Source of the DNA: Halichondria panicea
Lineage: Eukaryota > Porifera > Demospongiae > Suberitida > Halichondriidae
Direction of reading: 5' to 3'
DNA: 64,000 bases
NCBI RefSeq assembly: GCF_963675165.1
Contig: NC_087390.1
Span: 4,721,301 to 4,785,300 of the forward strand
The notes under the pieces were generated by a model. The model was not told the DNA's origin. It saw only the letters and a program-made list of their open reading frames with translations, and searched no databases. Made by a program: the position numbers and the translations under genes. Positions 22,871 to 34,295 of this stretch are shown piece after piece (the first letter of the stretch is position 1; each line of letters starts with the position of its first letter).

Positions 22871-23249
22871 AAGCCAGCACAACAGTAATAGGAGGTTGAG
22901 TTGAGAATCAATGGCTATAATGTTTATGTAGGCTATAATGTTTATATATGTAGATCTAAACTCCAATACAGAATATATTACTAGCCTATAATCTGTGCTG
23001 CTTGGTCACTGATGCTGCTTGGTCACTGACGATAACAGTATAAGGCAGCCATAATTATGTGCAAAATAAGGCCTGCGTTACAGTGTGGCAGCACATAGCC
23101 ATTGTATACACAGCACATGCATGCATGCATTCATATAGGCTGAGCATATACTACTGAGAATACAAGCAGCAGCCGCAGCCCATGCACTTTGTTATCAAGA
23201 ACTTTTCCTGGCGAAGTTGAGCAAATCAAAGAGCAAGAAATTGTGGAGG

Positions 23250-23449
23250 NNNNNNNNNNNNNNNNNNNNNNNNNNNNNNNNNNNNNNNNNNNNNNNNNNN
23301 NNNNNNNNNNNNNNNNNNNNNNNNNNNNNNNNNNNNNNNNNNNNNNNNNNNNNNNNNNNNNNNNNNNNNNNNNNNNNNNNNNNNNNNNNNNNNNNNNNNN
23401 NNNNNNNNNNNNNNNNNNNNNNNNNNNNNNNNNNNNNNNNNNNNNNNNN
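23250..23449. other. assembly gap (200 N)
   Basis: Exactly 200 N residues, so probably a placeholder rather than a measured size. It falls between the two GGTGTCATAAAATTTT elements, where repeats would defeat assembly. Anything spanning it is unsupported. Confidence 0.99.
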
Positions 23450-23689
23450 AAACTTTCTCGAGTTCAGTTAAGTATTGAGGATAGATCTACATCTTCCTGC
23501 TCTGGTATAGCTAGCCTAACATTAGCCAATAGCACCTGCAAGTCATGGTGTTATTAAACTCTGCACTTAGTCAGCAAGAGAGCTAATTATGAGTAAGTAC
23601 TGTGCAAGATCTAGTCAGCAAGGGACATCTAGATGTACTTAGACCATGAGGCTGAGGCTACAAGCATATAGATACCATCTACACTGCAA

Positions 23690-25015
23690 GTTATAAGTGG
23701 GGGCCCCATATCGCTGGAGGGGCCTCAAAGCGCTAGTGAAATAGGGCCGTGGGGGGGCCCCAAATCGCTAGCGTTTTAGGGCCCGGTGTCATAAAATTTT
23801 AGGCCCCCCATGAGATTGGGCCCCCCCCGGGCCTAGAATTTTAACATTTTAGGCCCCCTCTTAAAATTTTAGGCCCCCCCATTAACAGCACAACAGCGGT
23901 TAGCCTCGATCCCAGGCCGAGTTTTCGCTTTTATAACGGTTAGGCGAACAACAGTTGTTTGCCTAACCGTTATAAAAGCGAAAACTCGGCCTGGGATCGA
24001 GGCTAAACAGCGGTATACATTATGTGACAGTGCATTCTCAAAATACACCAATACAGTCTTCTATGGTCTTCACAGTCTATGCAGTGCCAGTTACTGAATG
24101 CAGCTCTCCTCACACACACATTTCTTCATGCATGTACAGTAGTATACCACTGGTCTCACAGCCATCACACTGCACCATGTCATTCTATGAATCAGGCCTC
24201 ATGCAGCACGAAGCACATAGGTGCCAACTGTCCCGAATTGGTCAGGACTGTCCAAGATTACCCTTGTCCCGAAAGGAAACTGCTATTGTGATTCCACCAT
24301 GATACAACAGTTTCTCTCTTGACTTCTATCTGTGATTCCACATTACTTGAGAGCTGAGCCAGTGATGCTATTGGAGCATCCCCACAACAATTTACATCTT
24401 CTATGTATAGGAAAACATGGAGGAAGATATGAATTGTTGTCTTTGCACTGAAATTGTGTGTTTTATACTTTTTTGTCGTGAAATTTGGCTGAGAAAGTAA
24501 GCACAAAGTTGCAAATATGGCGATAGCTATGCAACAACATTGCTTGTCTTACAGGCAGATCCAACATTGCAGAGCTGCATCAAAGCATTTAACTCTTATA
24601 GGTAAAGCATGAGTAACTTGAAAGGTAAATCTTCCTTCACTTTGAATTCCATGATAGAATAATAATGCAAGCATTTTTGCTACTTTGATACAGAAGAGTC
24701 TTTGCATGCATGCAGTCTCTTTGTGATGCTTTGTCAGCTAATAGAGCTAACCTTACCATATTATTATATCTCTTTGACTTCGTTCTATCGTGCAGAAAAG
24801 GATAGCAGAAGAGGGGGGCCTAATCTCACAGTGGGGGCCTAGAATCTTAACAGTTTGGACCCCCTGGGGGGCCTAAACTGTTAACATTCTAGGCCCGGGG
24901 GTCCCAAAATTTTAAAATTCTAGGCCCGGGGGGTCCTAAACATGGGGGGGCCCAAAATTTTATGACACCGGGGGCCCTGAAATGGGGGGAGCCCCATATC
25001 GCTTCTCTACACCGG
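23690..25015. mobile_element. GGTGTCATAAAATTTT element, copy 2, inserted in a BEL/Pao-like fragment
   Basis: It has the same inverted ends as copy 1 (GGTGTCATAAAATTTTAGGC at 23785 and AAAATTTTATGACACCGGGG at 24954) and the same interior. The right border falls inside minus-strand coding sequence (KLPKIEVP is cut at about 25015), so this element interrupted the BEL/Pao-like frame. A foldback element is nested in it at 23901-24005. Confidence 0.6.
23901..24005. repeat. TAGCCTCGATCCCAGG foldback, 105 bp, with empty site
   Basis: It is an almost perfect palindrome: TAGCCTCGATCCCAGGCCGA ... GAACAAC / GTTGTTT ... TCGGCCTGGGATCGAGGCTA. AACAGCGGT precedes and follows it. The sister element has AACAGCGGT once, uninterrupted, at about 21418-21426. 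This is direct evidence of insertion with a 9-bp target duplication. Confidence 0.85.
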
Positions 25016-25779
25016 CATGGGAACCTCTATTTTCGGAAGTTTTACTCCATCGTGTTCACCAGCTGACCTCGCAACTGGTGCAACTGGCTTAATATCATCA
25101 CTCAGTCTGCTATTAAACTATCAGTGCACATTCAAATAACAATCTCTCCAGACCCCTGTGATTGGTGTAGAGTTCATTCCTATCGTCTAACTCTAGTGAT
25201 AGCAGGTCACTATGAGCACTATATATGCAGGTTAGCCTTAGTATCATTAGTTGTTCTCTGTACTGTTTCACCAAATGCTTGTCAGGAGCTTCTGGATCCA
25301 AAGCTGATACTGATTCCTCTATTGAACGCAGGGTTCTCTCCAAATGAGCCAATTTCCTTGTGGTTATTCTAAGCTCACGTTCATCAGGATCAGTGGTAGT
25401 AGTTGTTTGAGACAGTTGAAGTCTCATTGTGGCTATGTCCTCCTCCGTTTGGTCTAGGACTTCTTGTTGATTTAACAGTTCCTCCTCGTCGTCCAGGAAG
25501 TCTAACAGTAACTGGAAGTGTAGGGTTCTGAACTCCCCTTAATTAAGGGGAGTTCAGAACCCTACACTTCCAGTTATTAGACTCAAGTTAGACTCTCTAG
25601 AAGGCTTCTAGAGCGGAGTCTAACTTGATAAGTGCTTGTTGTGCACGATCTCGTTTAAGAGGGGACCCACTGTCCTCCAAATCTCGTGTTTTGGTGATTA
25701 ACTTGGTTAATGATGATCGAATAACACCGCGACGTTTCCTCATGTTAGAAATTGCGCGCAAGGTTTCCTCGCGAGACAT
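25015..25779 (-). pseudogene. BEL/Pao-like gag (DUF1759-type) fragment
   Basis: Read from 25779 downwards, the minus strand gives an N-terminal piece (SREETLRAISNMRKRRGVI ... AQQALIKLDSALEAF). After an inserted palindrome comes FLDDEEELLNQQEVLDQTEE, then a coiled-coil stretch to a stop near 25113, and in a nearby frame the motif GVKLPKIEVP just before the border at 25015. A coiled-coil lead into KLPKIEVP is characteristic of the capsid-like region of BEL/Pao retrotransposons. Protease, RT and integrase are not seen. Breaks: the 25509-25576 palindrome, a stop after residue 104 of the second piece, and truncation by the downstream element. A host protein derived from such a gag is an alternative. 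Confidence 0.5.
25509..25576. repeat. perfect 68-bp palindrome
   Basis: The left arm TAACTGGAAGTGTAGGGTTC continues to CTCCCCTTAA and is mirrored exactly with no spacer. A second hairpin (AAGTTAGACTCTCTAGAAG / CTTCTAGAGCGGAGTCTAAC) follows at 25585-25627. It lies inside the gag-like frame and breaks it. Confidence 0.85.
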
Positions 25780-26039
25780 TGATTCGACGAAGATACGAGC
25801 GATGCTACGTGGCCATGTGTACGTTTATTGCGTTGAGACCCGGGTCTTATACTCATATAATAATTATCAATATGATCTAATTGTTTACGACAATGACAAT
25901 AATTTTATTATAATTATACTCAATAATATGAACGACAAACGATTATATCCAACCCATAGAGGGGAGATGTTACTTGAGAGTTGCTCACGAAGTAGCCACC
26001 GAATTCCACGATTGGGGATACTTGAGAATTGCTCAAGGA

Positions 26040-26190
26040 GTAGACACCACTTGGACCGAGTAGACACTTGGAGAGTTGCCCACAGAGTAGACACCACTTG
26101 GAGAGTTGCTCACAGAGTAGACACCACTTGGAGAGTTGCTCGCAGAGTAGACACCACTTGGAGAGTTGCTCACAGAGTAGCCACCGAAGA
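26040..26190 (+). repeat. 30-bp minisatellite
   Basis: About five units of GAGTAGACACCACTTGGAGA plus GTTGCTCACA, with small variants. The period is a multiple of three, so it stays open in one frame (TTWRVAHRVD units), but nothing else suggests translation. A diverged start lies at about 25970. From 26200 to 26400 nothing is recognisable. Confidence 0.8.
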
Positions 26191-28118
26191 CAATGATTAA
26201 GGATAGACTACCCGGCCATTAATGTATAGAGCTACTCTAGGATTGACAAGATTAGGCAGGCTAACAACTCTTTTTAAAAACAGTAAAAGTGTACCATGAG
26301 TTAGAACACAAAGTGTGATCAACAGACAGGAAACAATAACGAATAAGACCAAGAGTAGATAAGAGTCAATACAGATATAAATTACGTACTAACCACAAAT
26401 AATGAGTATGAGGAAGAACAAGCAGGTGTCATCGGGCACATCAACAACTCAACCTTCGGCTGGATACACTGACAATCTAAGAATTGGGTAGAATATAGAA
26501 AACTGTGCTGGTTGATTGCTACTTTTTACTTCACTTAGATATTGATACGGAATAATTGAAATAATTATACTTCAAGATTCGAAGGTATAATGCCCCGAGT
26601 CTGCCCACTCAATTACAGCAGGTGCTGCTTTCAATAATACGGAGTACCTCAAGACTTTTCGATGCTTTAACAGCATGCAAAGTACCAAATTCATCTCCTA
26701 CTACAGTAAGGCAGTAGAGGGATGGTAATTCAGACAGTATCAGTTCTAGTTCAATTTCTATCACGGTGCCAGTGGAAGCCAATGATATAGGTAGTCTAGC
26801 GTAATTTCTTGCATTTACCTATTTCAGGGATAATTGTAAATTATAAGAAATGTTCACATATCGGACACACGAGTCAGACAGTGTCACTGCCAGCCTGAGA
26901 GCTTTGAAGTCTTGATCTATTGCGACAACGTTTCCACACCAGGGAACTCCAGGCACGAGGGTGGCTGAGGAGAGAGCCCACACTAAAATATTATTTTACA
27001 CCAGAGGTGTTTTGCATGTTCAGGCACTGTGTTACACACATTATACCACACTATTTTACTATTAGTACCACAGACTGTCAGAGACCAACAGCATCAGTAA
27101 CAATCTGTATACAGATACATTTCTCTTTTAGTGTGAACCTGCAGACCTCACATTAAAAGAGAAATTTACACTTGAGGGTGTTTTGCACGTTAGCTCTGTA
27201 TACTTTCAAACAGTGTAGTGATGTATAGACCCATATATATACATGTCATAAACAATTCCTATATTAAGTATATAATAAAGCTCATGGAAAAACCAGTGAC
27301 ACCATGCACTCCCATTTTTTTGCAGCCTAGCTGAGCTACATCTACATCTAGTGATCTAGCTCATGATTGATCCATACTTTACTGACAATGCCAGAGAAAA
27401 CTGAAAGGATTAGCTACAATTTAACCGGCAGGACAGAGTAGCATCTGATTGTCTAGGATCTTCTTGAGACTGCATGCATGGCGTGCATGCATGTATATAA
27501 GCTAGCCTGCCAGGTACCTAGTGAGACTAGAAGTGAAAGAAACTCCTTGAACAGAAGTCTAACCAGAATAAAACCAGTCACTGGCAGCATAGATTGCTCT
27601 ATCTATATATGCTGGTACACTAGTGTTAATGTAGTACCCGCCAGCAAATTGGACCCCGCTAGGCCACGCCCATTATTTAATTTCACTTCCGGTATTTCTC
27701 TTTTAGTCTTTTAGTGGCCTAACATGCGCACATTGGATATATTGGCTCGGGCCTAAGTCACTACTGAGCCAATATATCCCATGTGGCACTCGTGCACAAC
27801 TATAACTTAAATTAATAAGGTTCTAATAAATGTTAATTTAAAGTAAGGTACATTGAGCGTGACCATGCGTTCATAGTTCACAATGTGCATGGTTCTGTTT
27901 GGAATGAGGGATGAAACGTAAACTCAATTTACTAGGATAATTTCTCATAGTTACAACACTCTAAATTAACATTCACATTTCACAAGTACATGTGTATGCA
28001 TGATTCTGTTTGGAATGAGGGATGAAACGCAAACTCAATTTACTGCATGTTAATAGGATAATTTCTCATAGTTACAACATTCTAAATTAACATTACATTT
28101 CACAATAATAATTATGTA

Positions 28119-29021
28119 CAGTAGACTCTCGCTATTCCGGCTTTCTGAAGTACGGCCACCTCGATATACCGGCCATTTAGCTTGGCACGGAATGCTAGCT
28201 ATAATGAAAGCACCGCAGGTGCTGATGCCTCGGTGAAGATGCCAAAGCTACATAACATAAAGCTACTATTTTGCTGCATGCAAAAACTCACAGAGTGGGT
28301 AATGATCGACCATTATTATTGTTAAAAACGATCTATGCCAAAAGTTCAAGTCTAAAATTAATGGCTGCATTAGCAGAGCCTTGCAGCTCTCTTCTCACTC
28401 TTGCAGCTACCAATAGCTAGCGTTTTAGTGCAGAGCTAACTACTAAGTAAAGTAGCAACACTCGGTAAACAAGTTTGGCTACGTGCTCTTCTGAAAAGGC
28501 TGCAATGGCATTCCAAGTAAGCAAAACTAGGTATAACTCGAGAACAAAGCATTATTTTGCAAATCCACGAATTAAAATCCAAGTAAACATGACTAGAAGC
28601 CTATAGAAACTCTTACTTGCACTTGATTCATCCTTGAGCAGCTGTAGCAGTCTACACAGACACACAAACACACTACCGTATACCTCGCTTGCGCATGCGC
28701 ACCGAGGCATAATTATGTTTACTGCACAAAACTCAACCTGAAGTACGGCTACTCGCTATTCCGTTTACCGGCCAGTGCTGGCTGTCCCAAACAAGGTTTT
28801 CAATGTAATTTTACACATATAAATTATTACGGCCGGATATGACGTTTTGGGTGTGGTTTAGCAAATAAACATCATTATCCTACATTATCCTCGAGACAAG
28901 AACCGCAAAAGTAGTCATTAGATTCGAGGTAAGGTCGTTTTTAAGCCGCGGCTATTTCCACCTCGCTATTCCGGCCAAGCTGCATGGTTCCAAGAGTGAC
29001 CGGATTAACGAGAGTCTACTG
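28119..29021. mobile_element. CAGTAGACTCTCG element carrying a nested insertion
   Basis: The ends are CAGTAGACTCTCGCTATTCC and CGGATTAACGAGAGTCTACTG with TA outside. It is nearly identical to 29128-29527 except for about 500 extra bases (28203-28703), which are a complete GAAAGCACCG...CACCGAGGCAT repeat. Confidence 0.8.
28203..28703. repeat. GAAAGCACCG...CACCGAGGCAT repeat, copy 2, with empty site
   Basis: The sister element reads GCTAGCTATAATTATGTTTA without interruption at 29207-29226. Here the same target is split into CTATAAT and AATTATG around the insert. The target duplication is 3-4 bp (AAT or TAAT; the ends are ambiguous). Confidence 0.75.
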
Positions 29022-29127
29022 TACATGTGTATGCATGGTTCTGTTTGGAATGAGGGATGAAACACAAACTCAATTTACTGCATACATTCTAAATTAACAT
29101 TACATTTTTCACAATAATAATTATGTA

Positions 29128-29527
29128 CAGTAGACTCTCGCTATTCCGGCTTTCTGAAGTACGGCCACCTCGATATACCGGCCATTATCTTGGCACGGAA
29201 TGCTAGCTATAATTATGTTTACTGCACAAAACTCACCCTGAAGTACGGCCACTCGCTATTCCGTTTACCGGCCAGTGCTGGCTGTCCCAAACAAGGTTTT
29301 CAATGTAATTTTACACGTATAAATTATTACGGCCGGATATGACGTTTTGGGTGTGGTTTAGCAAATAAACAGAATGATTCATTATCCTACTTATCCTCGA
29401 GACAAGAACCGCAAAAGTAGTCATTAGATTCGAGGTAAGGTCGTTTTTAAGCCGCGGCTATTTCCACCTCGCTATTCCGGCCAAGCTGCATGGTCCCAAG
29501 AGTGACCGGATTAACGAGAGTCTACTG
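29128..29527. mobile_element. CAGTAGACTCTCG element, uninterrupted copy
   Basis: A 400-bp element with the same inverted ends and TA flanks. It serves as the empty-site reference for 28203-28703. Confidence 0.8.
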
Positions 29528-29749
29528 TACATGTGTATGCATGGTTCTGTTTGGAATGAGGGATGAAACACAAACTCAATTTACTGTATGTTAATAGGAT
29601 AATTTCTCAGTCACAACGCTTATCAATTAACATTCCAAGTACATGTGTATGCATGAATCTGTTTGGAATGATGGATGAAACGCAAACTCAATTTACTGTA
29701 TATATGTTAATAGGATAATTTCTCACAGTTACAACGCTCTTAGAGTATA

Positions 29750-30143
29750 CAGTAGACTCTCGTTATCCGATCACCCTTGGACCATGCAGCTTGGCCGGAC
29801 TAGCGAGGTGGCTGTATTTCAAAAAACGACCTTACCTCTATAGAATCTAATGACTTATTTTGTGGTTCTGTCTCGAGGATAATGAAGGATAATGAAGCAG
29901 CGTTCTGCTCTCTATTTAAGTGTAATCTGCCAAACCACACCCAAAACGTCATATCCGGCCGCATAAACGTACATTGAAAACCTAGTTTGGGGCAGCCAGT
30001 ATACTGGCCAGTATATACGAAATAGCGAATGGCCGCATTTCAGGGTGAGTTTTGTGCAGTAAACATCTAGCTAGCAATCCGTGCAATAGCGGGTATATTG
30101 AGGTGGCCGTACTTCAGAGAGCTGGAATAACGAGAGCCTACTG
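29750..30143. mobile_element. CAGTAGACTCTCG element, counterpart of 9750-10178
   Basis: The ends CAGTAGACTCTCGTTATCCG and AATAACGAGAGCCTACTG are flanked by TA. It occupies the same place as the segment-A copy, between the start of the satellite and the downstream units. Confidence 0.75.
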
Positions 30144-30784
30144 TATCAATTAACAGTGCATGTGCATGCACGTTCACAGTTTATGTATACATGGTTCTGT
30201 TTGGAATGAGGGATGAAACACAAACCGCAGGTTAATAGAACAGCTATACAATTAACATCAACATTTCACAATAAATTATGTACATATATACACATGTATG
30301 GTTTTGTTTGGAATGAGGGGGGTGAAACGCAAACTCAATTTACTTCATGTTAATATGATAATTTCTCAGTTACAATGCTTATCACATGTACATGTGTATG
30401 TGCATGGTTCAGTTTGGAATGAGGGGGACGAAACACAAACTCAATTCACTGTTAATAGGATAATTTCTCAGTTTAACGCTCTTAGAGTATCAATTAACAG
30501 TGCATGCATGTGCCACACAATAACATGGTTCTGTTTGGAATGAGGGATGAAACCATAGATACATCTAAAATTATGATGAAACACAAACTCAATTTAATTT
30601 CCTTGAGAGTATCAATTAACAGTGCATATATGCTGCATGGTTCGATCTGTTTGGAATGAGGGATGAAACCATAGATACATCTATAATTATGATGAAACAC
30701 AAACTCAATTTAATTTCTTAGAGTATCAATTAACAGTGCATATGAATGCACGTTCACAGTTCACAATAACATGGTTCTGTTTGG

Positions 30785-32190
30785 AATAGTGATGCAGTTT
30801 TTGGTTGGGGTTAGCTTCTTACTTTGGACCCATCTGACGCTTCATTAAGAATTTTAGCATTTTCGTCACCTTTAAGAACTTACTTTGCACTACCCCAGTT
30901 CTAGCATACCTTTGCTTTGGAAACTGATGCACTAGCTGATGCTATATATAATATTATAGCGTGGTCATGTGCAGTTTTGGCACAGGAGGACGAGATGGGT
31001 CAGTTAATTAAACCCAGTAGCATTATTTTTTGTATGAATTGAGGCGAAATGACCACAACACAGAGCTTGAAACTCTTGCAATTGTCTAGGATGTGAAGTA
31101 CTATTGGTCGTACTTGTTGCGACATCATTAACTTGTACTCACTGATCATGCAGTTTGTACTTCTCTTTTCAGCACGAGCAACCCTTCTGCTAAATGGGCC
31201 CGGGCCGTTGGGCATTGATTATAGGAGATTGACCTCGGGTATCTGCCAAGGAAGCAAATATAGCTGTCCAGTGGCATCTGTATCATGTGTGGTTGCTGGT
31301 GTGAGGGTCTAATAGCGATTCTCAGTTCAAGCCAATAATTGCTTACCCATGTGATGATGCTGTGAGGAAGGTGGTTATATCAACAGGTGAGGCTTTTGAT
31401 TTGACTGCATGCATGGTGGACTTCTTTATCACGAGTGTGCTAATACTCCTGGTAGGTGTCTATACAGCTGTTCCTCCACAGGAGAGACGAGAGGGAGGGT
31501 TTGATTCAGGAGGGTAGATTTTCAGGGTATACTTTGCAGAAAAGAGAATCTATGAGCTATACTCCGCCATCGGTATTGGTGGCCACGCGCCAGGGACGCG
31601 AGCAGCAGCCAGACATTATACTGTCGGTCGTGCTTCTAGGAAGGGTTAGTTGCTATTCTGGATCAAAAAGCAGAAACTATTGTAAGGATGTTTGTAGAGT
31701 ATGTTGTCTGTCAACATGAAGCACCACACAATTTTGTGGTGCTAACTTTATTTTACAGCTGCTATATCGGAGGTATAATATGCTGTTGTGCTACATTTGG
31801 GTGTCACCCGCTGGCTTATGTTAGCGGTTTAACAGTTGAGTGCTTTGGTGGCGGCCATGAGTGGGATGGGAATTCGTCGTGTGTTATGTATGTGTCGGTA
31901 CAGGAATCTATACTTGGGAGTCCCCTTTCTTTTTGCTTTACGGTATAGATACTATATTGCCAGTACTATAGAAGCTCTCTTGCGTGAGTGCTCACGATTA
32001 TTAATTGGTAGCAGGACTGCGTGTCCAGTGCATGGCGAACAGCCCAAGAGTGCATGCATTGTAGACAAACAAAAACGTCATAAAATGTACAAGAAGTGGT
32101 CAGCTAGCCAACCTATTATAGAATTAAGTTGGCCAACACGTCATGGTTCAATTTTTGTGCATTCCAGAATGTTAGTTTTGCAGCTGCACA
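30785..32190 (+). mobile_element. Ty3/gypsy remnant, copy B
   Basis: This is the counterpart of 11600-13190 with the same order of RNase H and integrase fragments and its own extra indels (for example, the late integrase piece reads SVQESILGSP before a shift). It is non-functional. Confidence 0.7.
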
Positions 32191-32234
32191 ACTGATGACT
32201 GATTATACTAGCCACTCCTACTTCTAAAACAGTG

Positions 32235-32242
32235 TATATAAA
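32235..32242 (+). promoter_or_regulatory. TATA box of peptide gene B (missing in A)
   Basis: TATATAAA lies 95 nt upstream of the exon 1 ATG. In segment A the matching place (13220) lacks about 20 bp including this box, although the flanks (CTTCTAAAA and TGTGTGCAGC) are retained. Confidence 0.45.
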
Positions 32243-32753
32243 TGCAAGCATGTGTGCAGCCACAGCATAATCACCAACTGAATTTGAACAAATCAATCAG
32301 CAGAGTTGAATCTCATCAAAAACTTGTTTGAAGCAGAATGAAGGGTCTCATCATCACCAGTGTTCTCATGGTTTCTGTGGCAATGATGGCAACAGCTGTA
32401 CCTAATGCAGGTATGTTGCATGCATGCATGTAAACTATAACTACATGCAAAGTTTGTTTTATTACCCGGTATAGGAGTGAGTCACTAATAATTATTATAG
32501 CTATATAGAGTAATAATAAGTATTCTGTGAAATTTGAATGCCCACGAAAATGATGGTTTTATATAACTTGTACGAAAAGGCGTGCACATACATGCATGCA
32601 GTCATAATACTTATATTTAGAACGACCAATACGGAGTGCAGTCAATTATGCTGGTATTCAAGAGTTGCTCAAGGAAATAGCAGAGGCAGGGGCAAAAAAA
32701 GACGACAGTCAGATGAGTCTAGGCCAAAATGGTGAGCATGCATATGGCATGTA

Positions 32754-32963
32754 TACCGTATAGCGGGTAATTTTCGTGGGGTAAAATATTCGTTATTTTC
32801 GTGGGCAAGCTGACCTCCACGAAATGTTAACGTAGGCGTGGCTTACCGGAACGTAGGATTGCAGTGCAGGCAATGAGGACTAAACGAAATTTTTCCTCAT
32901 GAAAACCACCGTTTCTCGAGTTGAACGAATTTTTTACCCCACGAAACTTACCCGCTATACGGT
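32754..32963. repeat. MITE, TACCGTATAGCGGGTAA family, copy 3
   Basis: Same ends and same intron position as 13734-13923. It is about 20 bp longer because it keeps GCGTGGCTTACCGGAACGTA, which copy 2 lost. Confidence 0.8.
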
Positions 32964-33187
32964 ATATCCATTAGCTGTGATTTTGTTTAATAACATGTAA
33001 TTATTTTGCAGATGAATTGGAGTGCACTTGAATGCATTTCAAGAATAAGTATCGCCCAATATGCAAAGGATCTAACTGTAACGTCAAACCAGCTGGTATG
33101 TTGCATGCATGCAACGTTTGCATATAATATATATATGCATGTAGTCAGTGAAGCGTATGAGTTACTTGTTGCCTAGACTATAAATTA

Positions 33188-34295
33188 CAGTGGAACCTTC
33201 ATAAAGCGGACACCATTGGGGAACAGCCTTTTGGCCGTTATAGAGAGGTGGTCTTCCTTGAGAGGTTTCGATTGCCAGCTATAATATAATGTATGCTCCA
33301 TGAGTCATTTCTTGCTGCAAATGAATATTGTATGCATGCATGTACTGCGTATATACTGCTTTGCTAACTGCTAGTCTCGTTCCCAGGTCTTCCTTTATCG
33401 ATCTTGCTGTTGTCATGCATTGTTTATGAAATACAATATACGAAATGAGGCAGCAAAGAAAAAAATGGGCGCACATGCAGTTAAGAAAAGTAAGGCCTGG
33501 TTTGGGAAATCGCGTGATCTATAAAGATGATAATGATGACTAAGATATTGCTTGGCAGATCTATAGCTGGTAGCATGCATTTAGCAAAAAAATATTGGTA
33601 TTAGAATCTAATATTCGGTATAGAATCTAAACATAAACATAAACATATAAATCTAGTAGATCTATATGTAGCTAAGGTATAATAATATAGGCTAGCTAGC
33701 TAGCTAGCTAGCTCCTCGCAAACTTCCAGTTCCAAGTCCATGTTCAGCTTGCAGGCTATAAATGCATGGCAATGCTAATTATTAGTCATAGATCTCTATG
33801 TGGGCAGTCCAACATCTATATAGCTCTGCGTGCCCAAGCTCATTTTCACCCTTCTACCCTCACGCGACTTCCCGACTGATACAGATTCTCCTTTTTCCTA
33901 ACTCTACCTCTATTTTTTTCTTTCTTTATTCCTCCAATTTAATACTGTATTGAACGATTGTGATAAAAAACAGAAAAAGGAGAGCCTGTGCATGTATGTA
34001 TATAGAGGCTTTAGCTAACCGTTTTTTTAGCTCGTACACAAGCTTTGCTTTGTAGGGACAAAGTTCCGGCTAGGTTTTCACGATTGTGCAAAATAATGCG
34101 ATCTCAGCAATAATTTCCTGCTAATTCTGGGTGTGTCCGTTCTGGGAGGTTATTTTCATTGCTAAAGCTGGTTGGGGGACTAGAAAGCTGGTTGCTTAAC
34201 ATTGAAGCCATGTATAGTTTCAATCCGATAGCTCTTAGCCGGCTGTTATGGCGTCATGTTGCTCTTTGGAGATGGTCGTTAATGGAGGTTCCACT
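33188..34295. mobile_element. pogo/Tigger-like TIR element (copy B)
   Basis: It begins CAGTGGAACCTTCATAAAGC and ends GGAGGTTCCACT, flanked by TA-rich DNA. This shorter form of 14150-18145 still contains single arms of two other inverted repeats. Confidence 0.65.

Larger units (their letters stand above)
27860..30790 (+). repeat. satellite ATGGTTCTGTTTGGAATGAGG (array B), broken by insertions
   Basis: Units occur near 27887, 27990, 29036, 29539, 29651, 30190, 30298, 30403, 30524, 30639 and 30772, with the same flanking motifs as array A. Three CAGTAGACTCTCG elements are inserted between units. From 26975 to 27860 I see no gene, only a hairpin at 27729-27786 (ATATATTGGCTC / GAGCCAATATAT). Confidence 0.8.

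Noticed and set aside
25625-26200. 191-codon plus-strand frame with TTWRVAHRVD repeats
   Set aside because: It is antisense to the gag-like fragment at its start and runs into a 30-bp minisatellite, whose period keeps the frame open by default.
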